A DNA stretch of 58,504 nucleotides from Fidelibacterota bacterium (GCA_945903705.1 CAMDOZ010000005.1:1-58504); one strand, 5' to 3'; shown: positions 44,491 through 53,222, counted from the stretch's first letter. Numbers and translations: made by a program. The notes: generated by a model not told the origin, from the letters alone.

Positions 44491-45084
44491 ATGGGTGTGA
44501 TGCGCATTTCAAGGACCGCCGCCGCCCTCTTCGCAGCTCTTTGCCTGGGCGCCGCCGACACGCGCGCCCAATCCGACGCCGCGCGCACCATTTCGGAGGA
44601 CGCCGCGATCCTGTTCGGCGAGCTGTGCGTCACCACGCGGGGCGACGCCAAACGCATCGACGAGATCATCACCAAGCAACGCCTGCAGGCGCTGCCGCTG
44701 TCGGAAGATGGCGTGAGGGACCTCCTGGAGGGAAAGCCCGGCGACCTTGGGTGGATCGTGCGCACCGACCGCGGAACGGGCCTGCAGCTTCATCTGACGC
44801 CGACGATGTGCAATATGCGCGCGATGGACACCGACGATGCCGCGGTGAACCAGGTGCTCGCCGCTTTGCTCGAGGGGCTCGCGGTAGCTGAGAACTTCAA
44901 AGTCGAAAAGGTCATGGACGAGCGGCGCCCGACCAACGGCGGCGAGGAGCGCCTGGTGGGTTACAGGCTGACCTGGCAGGCGGTGAATTGGAGCGCCAAT
45001 CTCGGCATTTCGCATATCGCCGGCGACGGCAAGGACATCCCGCCCCAGGTCAGCATTACGCTGGCGCTGCGCCAGTCGACCTAA
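44491..45084 (+). CDS. Secreted protein of unknown function
   Basis: ATGs at 44491 and 44500 are both possible; the second gives the neater signal peptide (MRISRTAAALFAALCLGAADTRAQS). The mature protein, about 170 residues, contains FGELCVTTRGDAKRIDEII and LTPTMCNMRAMD, with two Cys that could pair in the periplasm. No catalytic motif is recognised. It follows the MarR gene closely. Confidence 0.72.
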   Translation: MGVMRISRTAAALFAALCLGAADTRAQSDAARTISEDAAILFGELCVTTRGDAKRIDEIITKQRLQALPLSEDGVRDLLEGKPGDLGWIVRTDRGTGLQLHLTPTMCNMRAMDTDDAAVNQVLAALLEGLAVAENFKVEKVMDERRPTNGGEERLVGYRLTWQAVNWSANLGISHIAGDGKDIPPQVSITLALRQST

Positions 45085-45217
45085 GCGTCTGATCTTCCGT
45101 GAATTTTAGGAGGAGCGCCCACCCAGGCGATTGCGGCCCGCGCCGCCAAATGAAATGATGGCCCGCCGCCCGGTTGGCGGCTAAGAAAAAAGACCCTTGG
45201 GGACGATACAAAGCGAT

Positions 45218-46888
45218 ATGGCGGACGCTGAAGCACTCTTTGCCGCGGTTTTGGACGCCACCGCCGACGCCGTCATGGTGACGGACCGGGCGGGAACCAT
45301 TTGCCGCATCAATCCGGCCTTCCATCGCCTGACCGGTTTCCCCTCGGACGCGCTCGTGGGCCGCGACGCGCGCGAGCTGTTCAGCGAGATCAATAGCGCC
45401 GAATTCTGCGACGAACTGTGGACGGAAGACGGGGACACGCGCTTTTATCCATCGGTGCGCTCGAAGCACGCCGACGGCCGCGCGCAGCTTCACGCCCTCA
45501 ACATGACGCCGATCCAGGATTCCGCCGGGCAGCCGAGCCGCTTCGTCGCGGTGATCCTTTCGGATTCCTTCCAGTCCGATGCCGCCTCCGGTGAGACAAG
45601 GCGTGTCGGGTACGACGCTCTGACCAACCTGCCCGACCGCACCCTGCTCGCCGACCGCGTCGAGCAGAACATCCTGAACGCCAAGCGCGCCAACAAATCC
45701 ATTGCCCTTCTGGTGATGGGCCTCGATCGATTCACCGTGATCAACGATGCGCTCGGGTACGCGGCCGGCGACATTCTGTTGCACGAAGTCGCCGAACGCC
45801 TCGCGAAAGTGATCCGAACCAGCGACACGGCGGCGCGCCTCGACGGCGACAAATTCGCGGTGATGACGCCCATCAGCGCCATCGACGACAGCGTGATCGT
45901 CGCCGAGAAGGTGCTGGCCGCGATCAAGAAGCCCTTCACGATCAGGGGCGAAGAAGTCTTCGTCACCTTCTCGATCGGCATCAGCATCTATCCCACAGAC
46001 GGCGAGACCTTCGACGATCTGTTGAAGGACAGTCTTTCGGCGATGCAGTTCGCCAAAGCCTCCGGTGGCGCCGGCTACCAGTTCTTCGCCAGCGACATGA
46101 ATGCCAAGGCGCGCAACCGCTTGAGCTTGGAGAAGCGCATGCGGGCCGCCCTCGTGAACAAGGAATTTCTGCTCTACTACCAGCCGAAGATGGACGCGAC
46201 CACCGGCAAAGTGAAGGGCGGGGAGGCCTTGATCCGCTGGCAGGATCCGCAGCACGGCTTTATCGGGCCCGGCGAGTTCATTCCGGTGGCTGAAGAAACC
46301 GGTCTGATCGTGGAAATCGGCACCTGGGTGATGCGCGAGGCCTGCTTCCAGATCAAGAAGTGGCAGGACATGGGCTACGAGCCGATCCGGATGTCGGTGA
46401 ACGTCTCGGCCCACCAGTTCAAGGCAAAAGACCTTCTGGACAAGGTGAAGTCGGCGCTGGCGGATTCAGGCCTCGAAGCAAAGTGGCTCGAACTCGAGAT
46501 CACCGAGAGCATGCTGATGAACGACGTCGAGTCCGCGATCGCCCGCATGCAGGCGGTCCGCGATCTCGGCTGCGGCCTGTCCATCGACGATTTCGGAACA
46601 GGCTATTCGAGCTTGAGCTACCTCGGGCGCTTCCCGATCACGACCCTCAAGATCGACCGCGCCTTCATCCGCGACGTTCAGGAAAATCAGAACACCAAGG
46701 AAATCGCCCGCGCCATCATCGGGCTCAGCCGCGGCCTCAATCTCGAGGTCGTCGCCGAGGGCGCCGAAATTCTCGAGCATGTGGAATTCCTGAGAGATAA
46801 CGGCTGCGACGTCATCCAGGGCTTCTATTTCTCGAAGCCCTTGGACGTCAAAGCTTTTGAAGCCAAACTGTCGAAGAAGGCCTCTTAG
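45218..46888 (+). CDS. PAS-GGDEF-EAL cyclic-di-GMP phosphodiesterase
   Basis: The PAS domain spans residues 1-120 (ATADAVMVTDRAGTICRINPAFHRLTG). A GGDEF-like domain follows, but its active loop reads ARLDGDKFAVM, so it should not make c-di-GMP. The EAL domain is complete: GGEALIRWQ, VNVSAHQF, LELEITES, DDFGTGYSSL, LKIDRAFI, VAEGAE and DVIQGFYFSKP. The protein should therefore degrade c-di-GMP, with the PAS domain sensing a signal. It is cytosolic. The ATG at 45218 is used, but a TTG at 45197 is possible. Its stop overlaps the convergent phoU stop by four bases. Confidence 0.9.
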   Translation: MADAEALFAAVLDATADAVMVTDRAGTICRINPAFHRLTGFPSDALVGRDARELFSEINSAEFCDELWTEDGDTRFYPSVRSKHADGRAQLHALNMTPIQDSAGQPSRFVAVILSDSFQSDAASGETRRVGYDALTNLPDRTLLADRVEQNILNAKRANKSIALLVMGLDRFTVINDALGYAAGDILLHEVAERLAKVIRTSDTAARLDGDKFAVMTPISAIDDSVIVAEKVLAAIKKPFTIRGEEVFVTFSIGISIYPTDGETFDDLLKDSLSAMQFAKASGGAGYQFFASDMNAKARNRLSLEKRMRAALVNKEFLLYYQPKMDATTGKVKGGEALIRWQDPQHGFIGPGEFIPVAEETGLIVEIGTWVMREACFQIKKWQDMGYEPIRMSVNVSAHQFKAKDLLDKVKSALADSGLEAKWLELEITESMLMNDVESAIARMQAVRDLGCGLSIDDFGTGYSSLSYLGRFPITTLKIDRAFIRDVQENQNTKEIARAIIGLSRGLNLEVVAEGAEILEHVEFLRDNGCDVIQGFYFSKPLDVKAFEAKLSKKAS

Positions 46889-47622
46889 CGCCGGCCAACG
46901 GCCTGAAGGCTGTCGCCGCCCTTCGGGCGCTCGGCCGTCTTCCACCCACCGGACAGTTGGAACTGGATGACTTCGGCGATGTTGGTCGCGTGATCGCCAA
47001 CGCGCTCCAGGTTCTTGGTGACGAACAGGAGATGCGTCGAGCACTCCACTTCTTCGGTGGTCTTCGCCGTGTTCGCGATCAGGTCCTGGGACATGCGCGA
47101 GATCACCTGGCGCATGACGCGCGCGACGAGGTCGTCGAGTTCATGATCATGCTGCCACACCATCTCGGCCTTGTGGGCGTCGCGGGTGGTGAAAGAGTCC
47201 ATCACGTCGCGCACGGTCCGCTGCGCGAGGGAACCGAGGGCCGCCATGTCGGGCGGAACCTGCAGGCGGTTCTTGGTGAGGATCAGGCTGCGCTTGGCGA
47301 TGTTCTTGGCATAGTCGCCGATGCGCTCGAGGGAGCCCGCGATCTTCACGTTGCCGAACACATAGCGCAGGTCGTTGGCCATGGGCTGGCGGCGGGCGAT
47401 GATCGAAAGCGCGCTGGCTTCGATCTTGCGCTCGCACTCGTCGATTTCGGAATCGCGTCCGATGAGCGCCTGGGCCGCCTCGGCATCCTGGCGGACAAGG
47501 GCTTCCATCGCGTCCCTGAGCTGGGCCTCGGCGAGGCCGCCCATTTCGAGGACCTTGCGCTCGAGTTGCGCGAGGTCGTTATCGAATGACGACACGATAT
47601 GAGAATGTTCGCCTTGGTTCAT
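46885..47622 (-). CDS. phoU: Phosphate-specific transport regulator PhoU
   Basis: The 245-residue helical protein has two PhoU repeats, with metal-binding motifs in LERIGDYAKNIAKR and LERVGDHATNIAEV (E/DxxxD type). PhoU signals phosphate status from the Pst transporter to PhoR. It stands apart from pst genes here, though phoB often follows it elsewhere. It links by theme to the plcP-agt locus at 8176, a classic Pho target. Confidence 0.95.
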   Translation of the reverse strand: MNQGEHSHIVSSFDNDLAQLERKVLEMGGLAEAQLRDAMEALVRQDAEAAQALIGRDSEIDECERKIEASALSIIARRQPMANDLRYVFGNVKIAGSLERIGDYAKNIAKRSLILTKNRLQVPPDMAALGSLAQRTVRDVMDSFTTRDAHKAEMVWQHDHELDDLVARVMRQVISRMSQDLIANTAKTTEEVECSTHLLFVTKNLERVGDHATNIAEVIQFQLSGGWKTAERPKGGDSLQAVGRR

Positions 47623-47860
47623 GCTTCGTCCCGACCATACGCGCTTCAGAAGGGGAATCTAACATAGCTCTCGAGGTTAAATACGCCGCGGAACCATATG
47701 ATCCTTGTGAAATATTTGTGACCGGACACGGAAAAATGCGGTGTCTTGGGGCCTTCCGGCGCCTCCGCCCTCGCGCCGAAGCCTGGATTCTTGGGTCCTA
47801 AAGGCTTATGTGGTCTGCCACATTAACCCCTTGGGCAGGGCCTAAACCCCGCGCCGGCCG

Positions 47861-48493
47861 ATGACTTATAGCGTCAAAGAGATTTTCTATACCTTGCAGG
47901 GCGAAGGCGCCAACACCGGGAAACCCGCCGTGTTCTGTCGCTTTGCCGGCTGCAATCTATGGAGCGGACTGGAAGAGGACCGCGCCGCGGCGACCTGCCG
48001 GTTCTGCGACACCGACTTTGTCGGCACCGACGGTGCGGGCGGCGGCAAGTTCAAGACCGCCGACGACCTGGCGGCGGCGGTCGCGGCGACCTGGCAAGGC
48101 ACCGGCGGCGAGAAGTTCGTGGTGTGCACGGGCGGCGAGCCGCTCTTGCAAATCGACGCCGCGCTGATCGCGGCCCTTCATGCCAAGGGATTCAAGATCG
48201 CGGTGGAGACCAACGGCACGATGCCGGTTCCCGCCGGCCTCGATTGGGTCTGCGTGAGCCCGAAAGCGGACGCCAACCTGGTGGTGACGGCAGGCGACGA
48301 GCTGAAGCTCGTCTACCCGCAGGACGGCGGCGCGCCGTCACGCTACGAGCAACTCGCCTTCCGCCACTGGTTCCTACAACCGATGGACGGCCCGGCGCGC
48401 GATACCAACAGCAGAGAGGCGATCGCCTACTGCCTCGCCCATCCGAAGTGGCGACTTTCGATGCAAACTCACAAGTATCTTGGGATAGCTTAA
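47861..48493 (+). CDS. queE: 7-carboxy-7-deazaguanine synthase
   Basis: QueE is the radical-SAM enzyme that makes the deazaguanine ring of queuosine. VKEIFYTLQGEGANTGKPAVFCRFAGCNLW begins the domain. The cluster Cys are FCRFAGC and CRFCDTDF, an extended-spacing CX14CX2C-type arrangement typical of QueE. VVCTGGEPLLQ and FKIAVETNGT are the SAM-binding strands. It begins the queE-queD-queC operon. The 238-base upstream gap, shared with divergent phoU, shows no preQ1 riboswitch I can support. Confidence 0.94.
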   Translation: MTYSVKEIFYTLQGEGANTGKPAVFCRFAGCNLWSGLEEDRAAATCRFCDTDFVGTDGAGGGKFKTADDLAAAVAATWQGTGGEKFVVCTGGEPLLQIDAALIAALHAKGFKIAVETNGTMPVPAGLDWVCVSPKADANLVVTAGDELKLVYPQDGGAPSRYEQLAFRHWFLQPMDGPARDTNSREAIAYCLAHPKWRLSMQTHKYLGIA

Positions 48494-48497
48494 GCAC

Positions 48498-48869
48498 ATG
48501 TCTGGACGGTTCGAGATCGTCAAGGAATTCGGCTTCGAGGCCGCGCACGCTTTTGGGCACAAGCCCGAGGGCCACGAAAACACGCGCGTGCATGGGCACT
48601 CGTTCCGCGTCGAGGTGGCCCTCCGCGGCGAGCCCGACGAGGCGACCGGCTGCGTCGTCGACTTCGAGAAAGTGACCGCGGCGCTCGACACCGTCCGCGG
48701 CAAGCTCGACCACCATTTCCTCAACAAGATCCCGGGCCTCGAGACGCCGTCGCTGGAGAACATCGCCTGCTGGATCGCCGGTGAGCTACGGCTTCTGCTG
48801 CCTCAGCTGACCGCCGTGACCGTACGCCGCCCGTCGCTGGGCGAGACCTGCCGGTTCGACGTGGCATGA
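48498..48869 (+). CDS. queD: 6-carboxy-5,6,7,8-tetrahydropterin synthase
   Basis: QueD acts before QueE in queuosine synthesis, converting dihydroneopterin triphosphate. The 123-residue protein has the zinc histidines in FEAAHAF and RVHGHSF, then CVVDFEKV, DHHFLN and SLENIACWIAGEL, as in the PTPS/QueD family. It starts 4 bases after queE and overlaps queC (ATGA). Confidence 0.95.
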   Translation: MSGRFEIVKEFGFEAAHAFGHKPEGHENTRVHGHSFRVEVALRGEPDEATGCVVDFEKVTAALDTVRGKLDHHFLNKIPGLETPSLENIACWIAGELRLLLPQLTAVTVRRPSLGETCRFDVA

Positions 48870-49537
48870 GTAAGACGTCCGTGAGACCGAAGGCCGTCGT
48901 TCTGCACTCGGGCGGTCTCGATTCCACCGTGTGCCTTCTCCTCGCGCGGTCCCGCGGGCGGGATGCTTACAGCTTCGGCATCAACTACGGCCAGCGCCAG
49001 CAGATCGAGCTCGAATTCGCGAACCGCCAGTGCGAACGCTTCGGCTTCGAGCGCCGCATCGTAGACGTCGGCTGGCAAAAGCCCGAGATCCACGTTCCCA
49101 AAGACCGCACCGTCGCCGAGATGAAAGCGGGCATCGCGCCCACGTTCCTGCCCGGACGCAATGCAGTGTTCCTGGCGCTGGCCTGCGCCGAAGCCGCGGG
49201 CACGGGCGCCAGTGAAGTCTGGCTCGGGGTGAACGCCGTCGATTATTCCGGTTACCCGGATTGCCGGGGATCGTTCCTCGACGCCTTCCGCAAGATGTGG
49301 GCTGAAGCGGTGCCGACGCCGCCGCGCATCGTTGCACCCCTTGTGCAGCTCACGAAGCCGCAGATTGCAGCACTTGCGGACGAACTCGGCTTAAAGTCGG
49401 GCGAGACGTGGAGCTGCTATGCACCGGAGGAGAAGAACGGCGTCACACAGCCTTGCGGCCATTGCGACGCCTGCCTTCTGCATGCGCACGCCTGGCGCGA
49501 GGCGAAGATCGCGCCGGCCGGAAATCTCGAGATCTAG
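48866..49537 (+). CDS. queC: 7-cyano-7-deazaguanine synthase
   Basis: QueC converts the carboxy-deazaguanine to preQ0 with ATP and ammonia. The PP-loop is AVVLHSGGLDSTVCLLLA. INYGQRQQIEL follows, and the zinc-binding Cys cluster closes the protein (WSCYAPEE ... CGHCDACLLH). At 223 residues the length is normal. It is the last gene of the operon and converges on the TonB-receptor fragment with overlapping stops. Confidence 0.96.
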   Translation: MSKTSVRPKAVVLHSGGLDSTVCLLLARSRGRDAYSFGINYGQRQQIELEFANRQCERFGFERRIVDVGWQKPEIHVPKDRTVAEMKAGIAPTFLPGRNAVFLALACAEAAGTGASEVWLGVNAVDYSGYPDCRGSFLDAFRKMWAEAVPTPPRIVAPLVQLTKPQIAALADELGLKSGETWSCYAPEEKNGVTQPCGHCDACLLHAHAWREAKIAPAGNLEI

Positions 49538-50227
49538 AATCGCCCCGTCGCCGTAATCCCGAACGTGCGCGGCAGGCCCGGGAACGTCTCATTGAACCCG
49601 AGGCTCGCGTTGGCGAGGCCGGAGACGAAGTACTTTTCGTTGAAGAGGTTCTTGACCCAGAGACTGACGGTGTAGCGCTCGTTGGCGCTGCGTAAGGCCA
49701 CGCTCGTGTTCGCCAACCAATAGCCGTTCTCGTAGATCACGGGATTGTTGTCGGGCGTGAAATAGTGGCCGCCGGTGTAAGAGCCGTCCGCCTGGAGGCC
49801 GAGCGTATGAGCGCCGAGCGGGATGTCGTAACGCGCAAGGCCCGCCAACGTCAGCTTGGGCGAGGACGCCGTGCGGTTGCCGGCGAGGCTCGAGGCGGGA
49901 TTGCTGGGGTCGAACAGGAATTCGCTGAACTTCGCATCGAGCAGCCCGGCTTTCGCCTGGACGAACAGCGCATCGGTCGGCATGGCGTTGATCTCGAGCT
50001 CGGCGCCATAGACCCGCGTCTTCGCGGCGTTGGTGAGACTCTGGAGCGAGACCAATGATCCGGGGACCAGTTGCGAGACCTGTTGGTCCTTGAAGTCGTA
50101 GTAGAAAACCGCGCCCTCGAAGGAGAGGCGGCGGTCCGGGGTCGAACCCTTCACCCCGACTTCATAGCTGTCGACGAATTCCGGATTCACGATCGACGCC
50201 TCGGCCGGCGAAAACAAGGCGCCGCCG
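49534..50227 (-). pseudogene. TonB-dependent receptor, C-terminal barrel fragment only
   Basis: The frame encodes the last about 230 residues of a TonB-dependent outer-membrane receptor: NPEFVDSYEVGVKGSTPDRRLSFEGAVFYYDFKDQQVS, VYGAELEINAMPTD, then the final strands VSLWVKNLFNEKYFVSGL and the C-terminal aromatic RTFGITATGRF. The plug and most of the barrel, normally over 400 residues, are missing. The match stops abruptly at about 50225, where a LuxR fragment begins on the other strand. No signal peptide or start is available, so this is a remnant. Confidence 0.85.
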
Positions 50228-50230
50228 TGT

Positions 50231-50617
50231 GTGACCGTGCCGGTCCATGGACCCGGCGGCGAACTGGGCGTCATGTCGCTCTATTCGGACCTGAACGAGA
50301 AAGTTTTCGCGAACACGGTCGACGAATATCAATACGACGTGCACGTGCTGTCGATGCACTTCCACGACGCCGTGCAAAAGGCGTTAATGAAGGTCGAGAA
50401 GGTCCCGAAACCAATCCCGCTGACCGAACGCGAGGTCGAAATCCTTCAGTGGACCGCCACCGGCAAGACCGCGTGGGAAATCGGCTCGATCCTGAACATC
50501 TCGGAACGCACGGTGAATTTCCACCTGCAGAACGCCATGGGCAAGTTCGGCGTCCACAACAAGGTCCACGCCGCCGCGAAGGCGATGAGCATCGGCCTTA
50601 TTTCTTCCGCTAACTAG
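50231..50617 (+). pseudogene. LuxR-family quorum-sensing regulator, N-terminally truncated
   Basis: The sequence starts in the last strand of an AHL-binding domain (VTVPVHGPGGELGVMSLYSD), then gives a complete LuxR-type HTH (LTEREVEILQWTATGKTAWEIGSILNISERTVNFHLQNAMGKFGVHNK). About 130 N-terminal residues that bind the acyl-homoserine lactone are gone. The truncation coincides with the truncation of the TonB-receptor gene on the opposite strand. A GTG at 50231 or ATG at 50273 could start a short protein. HTH-only LuxR fragments can act without the signal, so residual function is possible. Confidence 0.8.
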
Positions 50618-50630
50618 CACTGCCACCTCT

Positions 50631-51992
50631 CTAGTGACGGCGCCGTGGCGACACTTTCGCCATGATGTCGTATTTCGGCCTGAGCGTGATCAGGTTTGAA
50701 AGCTCGGGCTCCAGGTCCGATGTGATCTTCACATCGAAGCGCCGCTGCATCATCGCGAGCAGGAATTGCATCTCCATGGTCGCAAAGGCCGACGCGACGC
50801 ACACGCGTGGGCCCGCTCCAAACGGGAGATAGGCGAACTTCGACCGTCTCACGGACTGCTCGGGCTCGAAACGGTCCGGATCGAAGCGCTCGGGGTCTTC
50901 CCACACACTCGGATTGCGGTGGATGAGGTACTGCGAGATCAGCACCGTGGTTCCCGCCTTGATGGTTTCGCCGGCGATATTGTCGTCGCTGATCGCCGTG
51001 CGCGCCACCCACCAGATCGGTGGCTTGAGGCGCGCGACTTCCTGCACGACGCGCTTGGTATATTCGAGCTGGCGCACGTCCTCGGCCACCGGGTCGCGGC
51101 CGGCGAGCACGGTGTCCGCCTCGTCGCGCATGCGTTCGAGCGCGGCCGGATTCTGCGCGAGCAGAAGGAAGGCCCAGCTAAGCGCCACGGCCGTGGTTTC
51201 ATGGCCCGAGAGGAGCAGCGTAAGCACTTCATCACGGAGCTGCTTATCGCTCATGGCCTCGTCGGTGTCGGCGTCGCGGGCGTCGATCAGCACGCCCAGG
51301 AGATCGTCCTGGCGCAGGTCGGCTTTGCGGCGCTCGTTGATAATGCGGCTGACGATCCGGTCCAGCGTATTGGCGGCGCCGTTGTAGGCGCGGTTTTCCC
51401 GCGTGGGCAGGATCTCGCCGAGCCGGGTCATTTCCCACAGGCGCTTGGCGGTAATTTCGTTGGCGACATGCAGCGCGTCCGAGATTGCGTTGGCCTCTTC
51501 GCGCGGCAGGCTGTTCCCGAACATCGTGCGCAGCGCGACTTCAAGCGCGAGGTAGGACATGTCGAGCGAGAGGCTAAACTCCTCGCCGCTTACGGCGAGC
51601 TTGTCCCACATTGCCACGTGATCCTTGATCACGTCGATCATCGTGCCACCCATCGCCTCGACGCGCTGGCGGTGGAACGACGGCTGAACAAGCTTTCTCT
51701 GGCGCGTCCACAGTTCGTCTTCGCTGATGAACAGGCCCTCGCCCAGAATGGGCTTGAACTTGTCCATCATCTTCGTCTTGCGATAGTTGCGATAGTTCGT
51801 CTGCAGGACGTGTTCGATGTGCTTCGGATGATTAAGGAGATACGCTGTGCTCATGAACATTCTCATTGGAACTAAATCGCCGTAAGTCTTGGCGACGTGA
51901 TCTAGAAAACCCAGTGTATTCGCCCGCAACTGGGGTATTACGCCCAGCAAGGGATACCCCTTGGGCCCGTTCTTCGCTTCCCGCCAAAACAT
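50631..51992 (-). CDS. Cytochrome P450
   Basis: The 453-residue soluble P450 carries the I-helix LLLSGHETTAVALSWAF (oxygen activation), the K-helix ExxR in QEVARLKPP, RFDPDRFEPE, and the haem loop FAYLPFGAGPRVC with Cys at about residue 398. The style is that of CYP4/CYP102-like fatty-acid or isoprenoid hydroxylases. It starts 39 bases after luxI on the same strand, so it is almost surely in the quorum-controlled transcript. No ferredoxin or reductase gene is nearby. The product may be a modified signal or a secondary metabolite. Confidence 0.92.
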   Translation of the reverse strand: MFWREAKNGPKGYPLLGVIPQLRANTLGFLDHVAKTYGDLVPMRMFMSTAYLLNHPKHIEHVLQTNYRNYRKTKMMDKFKPILGEGLFISEDELWTRQRKLVQPSFHRQRVEAMGGTMIDVIKDHVAMWDKLAVSGEEFSLSLDMSYLALEVALRTMFGNSLPREEANAISDALHVANEITAKRLWEMTRLGEILPTRENRAYNGAANTLDRIVSRIINERRKADLRQDDLLGVLIDARDADTDEAMSDKQLRDEVLTLLLSGHETTAVALSWAFLLLAQNPAALERMRDEADTVLAGRDPVAEDVRQLEYTKRVVQEVARLKPPIWWVARTAISDDNIAGETIKAGTTVLISQYLIHRNPSVWEDPERFDPDRFEPEQSVRRSKFAYLPFGAGPRVCVASAFATMEMQFLLAMMQRRFDVKITSDLEPELSNLITLRPKYDIMAKVSPRRRH

Positions 51993-52031
51993 TCAGGTCT
52001 CGGACTTTCAGAACGCCGAATTTACTCGCGG

Positions 52032-52670
52032 TTATGCTGCGGCCTTGAGCTCGGCTTCGTAGTGCATCATAGGCGCAGCCGCGAGGAGCTTAGCCTGGGC
52101 GCGGCGCTGATTCAGCTCGGAAACATCCGCGTAGCCGGAGACGGCGCGCGTGACGCCGATCTGCAGGGGCGGACCATAACGGTGCGAGAGCAGGCCCGCG
52201 CGCTTCAAGATGCGCTCGAAGCGGACATCGGAGACTGCGACGATGCGCGAGATATTGCGGCGTTTGGCAAAGGCTCCCAATTGCTCGAGCAGCATGTCGG
52301 TCACCATATTTATGGTGCCGAGGGATTCGTTGCCGATCACGCGCTTCGACACCGCGAAACGGCTGATCTCCCACACGTCGGGAGCTTCCGGTGCCGGCAT
52401 GCCGTGGAGGAGTTCGGGGAAAACGTCCTTCAGCATGTAGGGCCGCGTGGTGGGAAGCAGGCGCCAGGAGCCAAGCACTTCGCCCTGGTTTTCGCAGACG
52501 ATGTAGACGGGATCGAGATCGTCGAACATGTCACGCTCCTTGCCGCCGGCGGAGCCGACTTCCCAGGCAAGGCGTTCCTTGAAGACTTCGTGACGGAGTT
52601 TGAACATGCCCTCGAGCTTGCGAGAGGCCTCAAGCGTGTTTTCCGGCATTTCGATAATCGAAGTGAGCAT
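52032..52670 (-). CDS. Acyl-homoserine-lactone synthase (LuxI family)
   Basis: LuxI enzymes join an acyl group to S-adenosylmethionine to make the diffusible AHL signal. The family's invariant residues can be placed: Arg26, Phe30 and Trp36 in LRHEVFKERLAWEV, Asp50/Asp53 in FDDLDPVYIV, Arg70 in GSWRLLP, and Glu101/Arg104 in WEISRF. The start at 52670 follows GGGGGAA. The protein has 212 residues. The acyl chain cannot be predicted. A perfect lux-box palindrome is centred about 74 bases upstream, suggesting positive feedback. Confidence 0.93.
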   Translation of the reverse strand: MLTSIIEMPENTLEASRKLEGMFKLRHEVFKERLAWEVGSAGGKERDMFDDLDPVYIVCENQGEVLGSWRLLPTTRPYMLKDVFPELLHGMPAPEAPDVWEISRFAVSKRVIGNESLGTINMVTDMLLEQLGAFAKRRNISRIVAVSDVRFERILKRAGLLSHRYGPPLQIGVTRAVSGYADVSELNQRRAQAKLLAAAPMMHYEAELKAAA

Positions 52671-52997
52671 TGTTCCCCCGAACCGACTCACGAATGGTTT
52701 CGGGAACAGACCACCATATCGTTAAGGATCCAGGACCTGTCAGGACTGACAGGTCCCGCCATTTCCAGGCCGGTGCAGGCTCATTGTTATCGGCTAGCGT
52801 CAGCAAAAATAAAATGTCAATAACACTGTCTAATCAAAGGCTTAGGCTAGGCTTCGCTCGCCCCGCCGAGTCTCTGGGGAGTACTCGAAACGACCACTGC
52901 GACCCCTCGGACGCCACAGGTCTGTCTCTGTCAGGCCGGTGGATATAAGCCGCAAAAGGCACCGTCCGGGACAACACTTGGAACTTGGAGCAGGATC
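52671..52997. other. Divergent regulatory region of the quorum-sensing locus
   Basis: This 327-base gap between luxI (leftward) and the small-ORF operon (rightward) holds the lux-box palindrome at 52733-52756. An AT-rich stretch follows at about 52785-52845 (AAAAATAAAATGTCAATAACACTG), out of keeping with the GC-rich surroundings. GGATATAAGCC at 52941 could be the -10 of the rightward operon. A poorer palindrome-like CTGTCTCTGTCAGG lies at 52923-52936. No additional gene is convincing. Confidence 0.55.
52733..52756. promoter_or_regulatory. lux box: LuxR-type binding palindrome
   Basis: A perfect 24-base palindrome (11 + 2 + 11) contains the 20-base core ACCTGTCAGGACTGACAGGT at 52735-52754. 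It has the same ACCTGT...ACAGGT ends as the classic lux box. It lies 63-86 bases upstream of the luxI start, followed toward luxI by CCTTAACGATATGG, which could supply a -10 at a normal distance. LuxR-type activators bind here to switch on the synthase and P450. Confidence 0.8.
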
Positions 52998-53222
52998 ATG
53001 ACGCACCACCACAGCAAGCTGCCCCGCGTGCGGGCAGTGCGCACCGCCCACCCCTCGACGCGCCACAGCTATGCCGCCGCCGCCCCGACGCAGATCGCGG
53101 CCGCGCGGACGTCGACGACGCTAGCCATGTCCATGATGGTGGCCTTGCGCTACCTCGAGGGACGACCGAGCCGCCCGCCGGAACCTTCCGCAGACGTGAT
53201 CCCCCTCCCGGCTCTTTCGTAG
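52998..53222 (+). CDS. Small ORF 1 of the quorum-sensing locus, unknown
   Basis: The 74-residue ORF has a clear ribosome site (TTGGAGCAGG) before ATG 52998 and strongly GC-ended codons like its neighbours. It starts MTHHHSKLPRVRAVRTAHP, is basic and His-rich at first, has an Ala/Thr/Met middle (TSTTLAMSMMVALRYL) and a Pro-rich end. No family is recognised. It is first in a rightward set with small ORF 2 and the aminotransferase-like gene. It could be a small accessory protein or a precursor peptide; nothing decides between them. Confidence 0.55.
   Translation: MTHHHSKLPRVRAVRTAHPSTRHSYAAAAPTQIAAARTSTTLAMSMMVALRYLEGRPSRPPEPSADVIPLPALS

Noticed and set aside
47586-47801. 71-residue plus-strand frame between phoU and queE
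   Set aside because: It begins inside phoU on the opposite strand, has no ribosome site, and does not resemble any protein.
47623-47860. Possible preQ1 riboswitch before queE
   Set aside because: There is a small hairpin (ATGTGG-TCTG-CCACAT) and a GC-rich stretch, but I could not fit a preQ1-I, II or III consensus.
52915-52938. Second lux box near the rightward operon
   Set aside because: One half (CTGTCAGGCC) resembles the good site, but the other half does not match at the right spacing. Kept only as a note.
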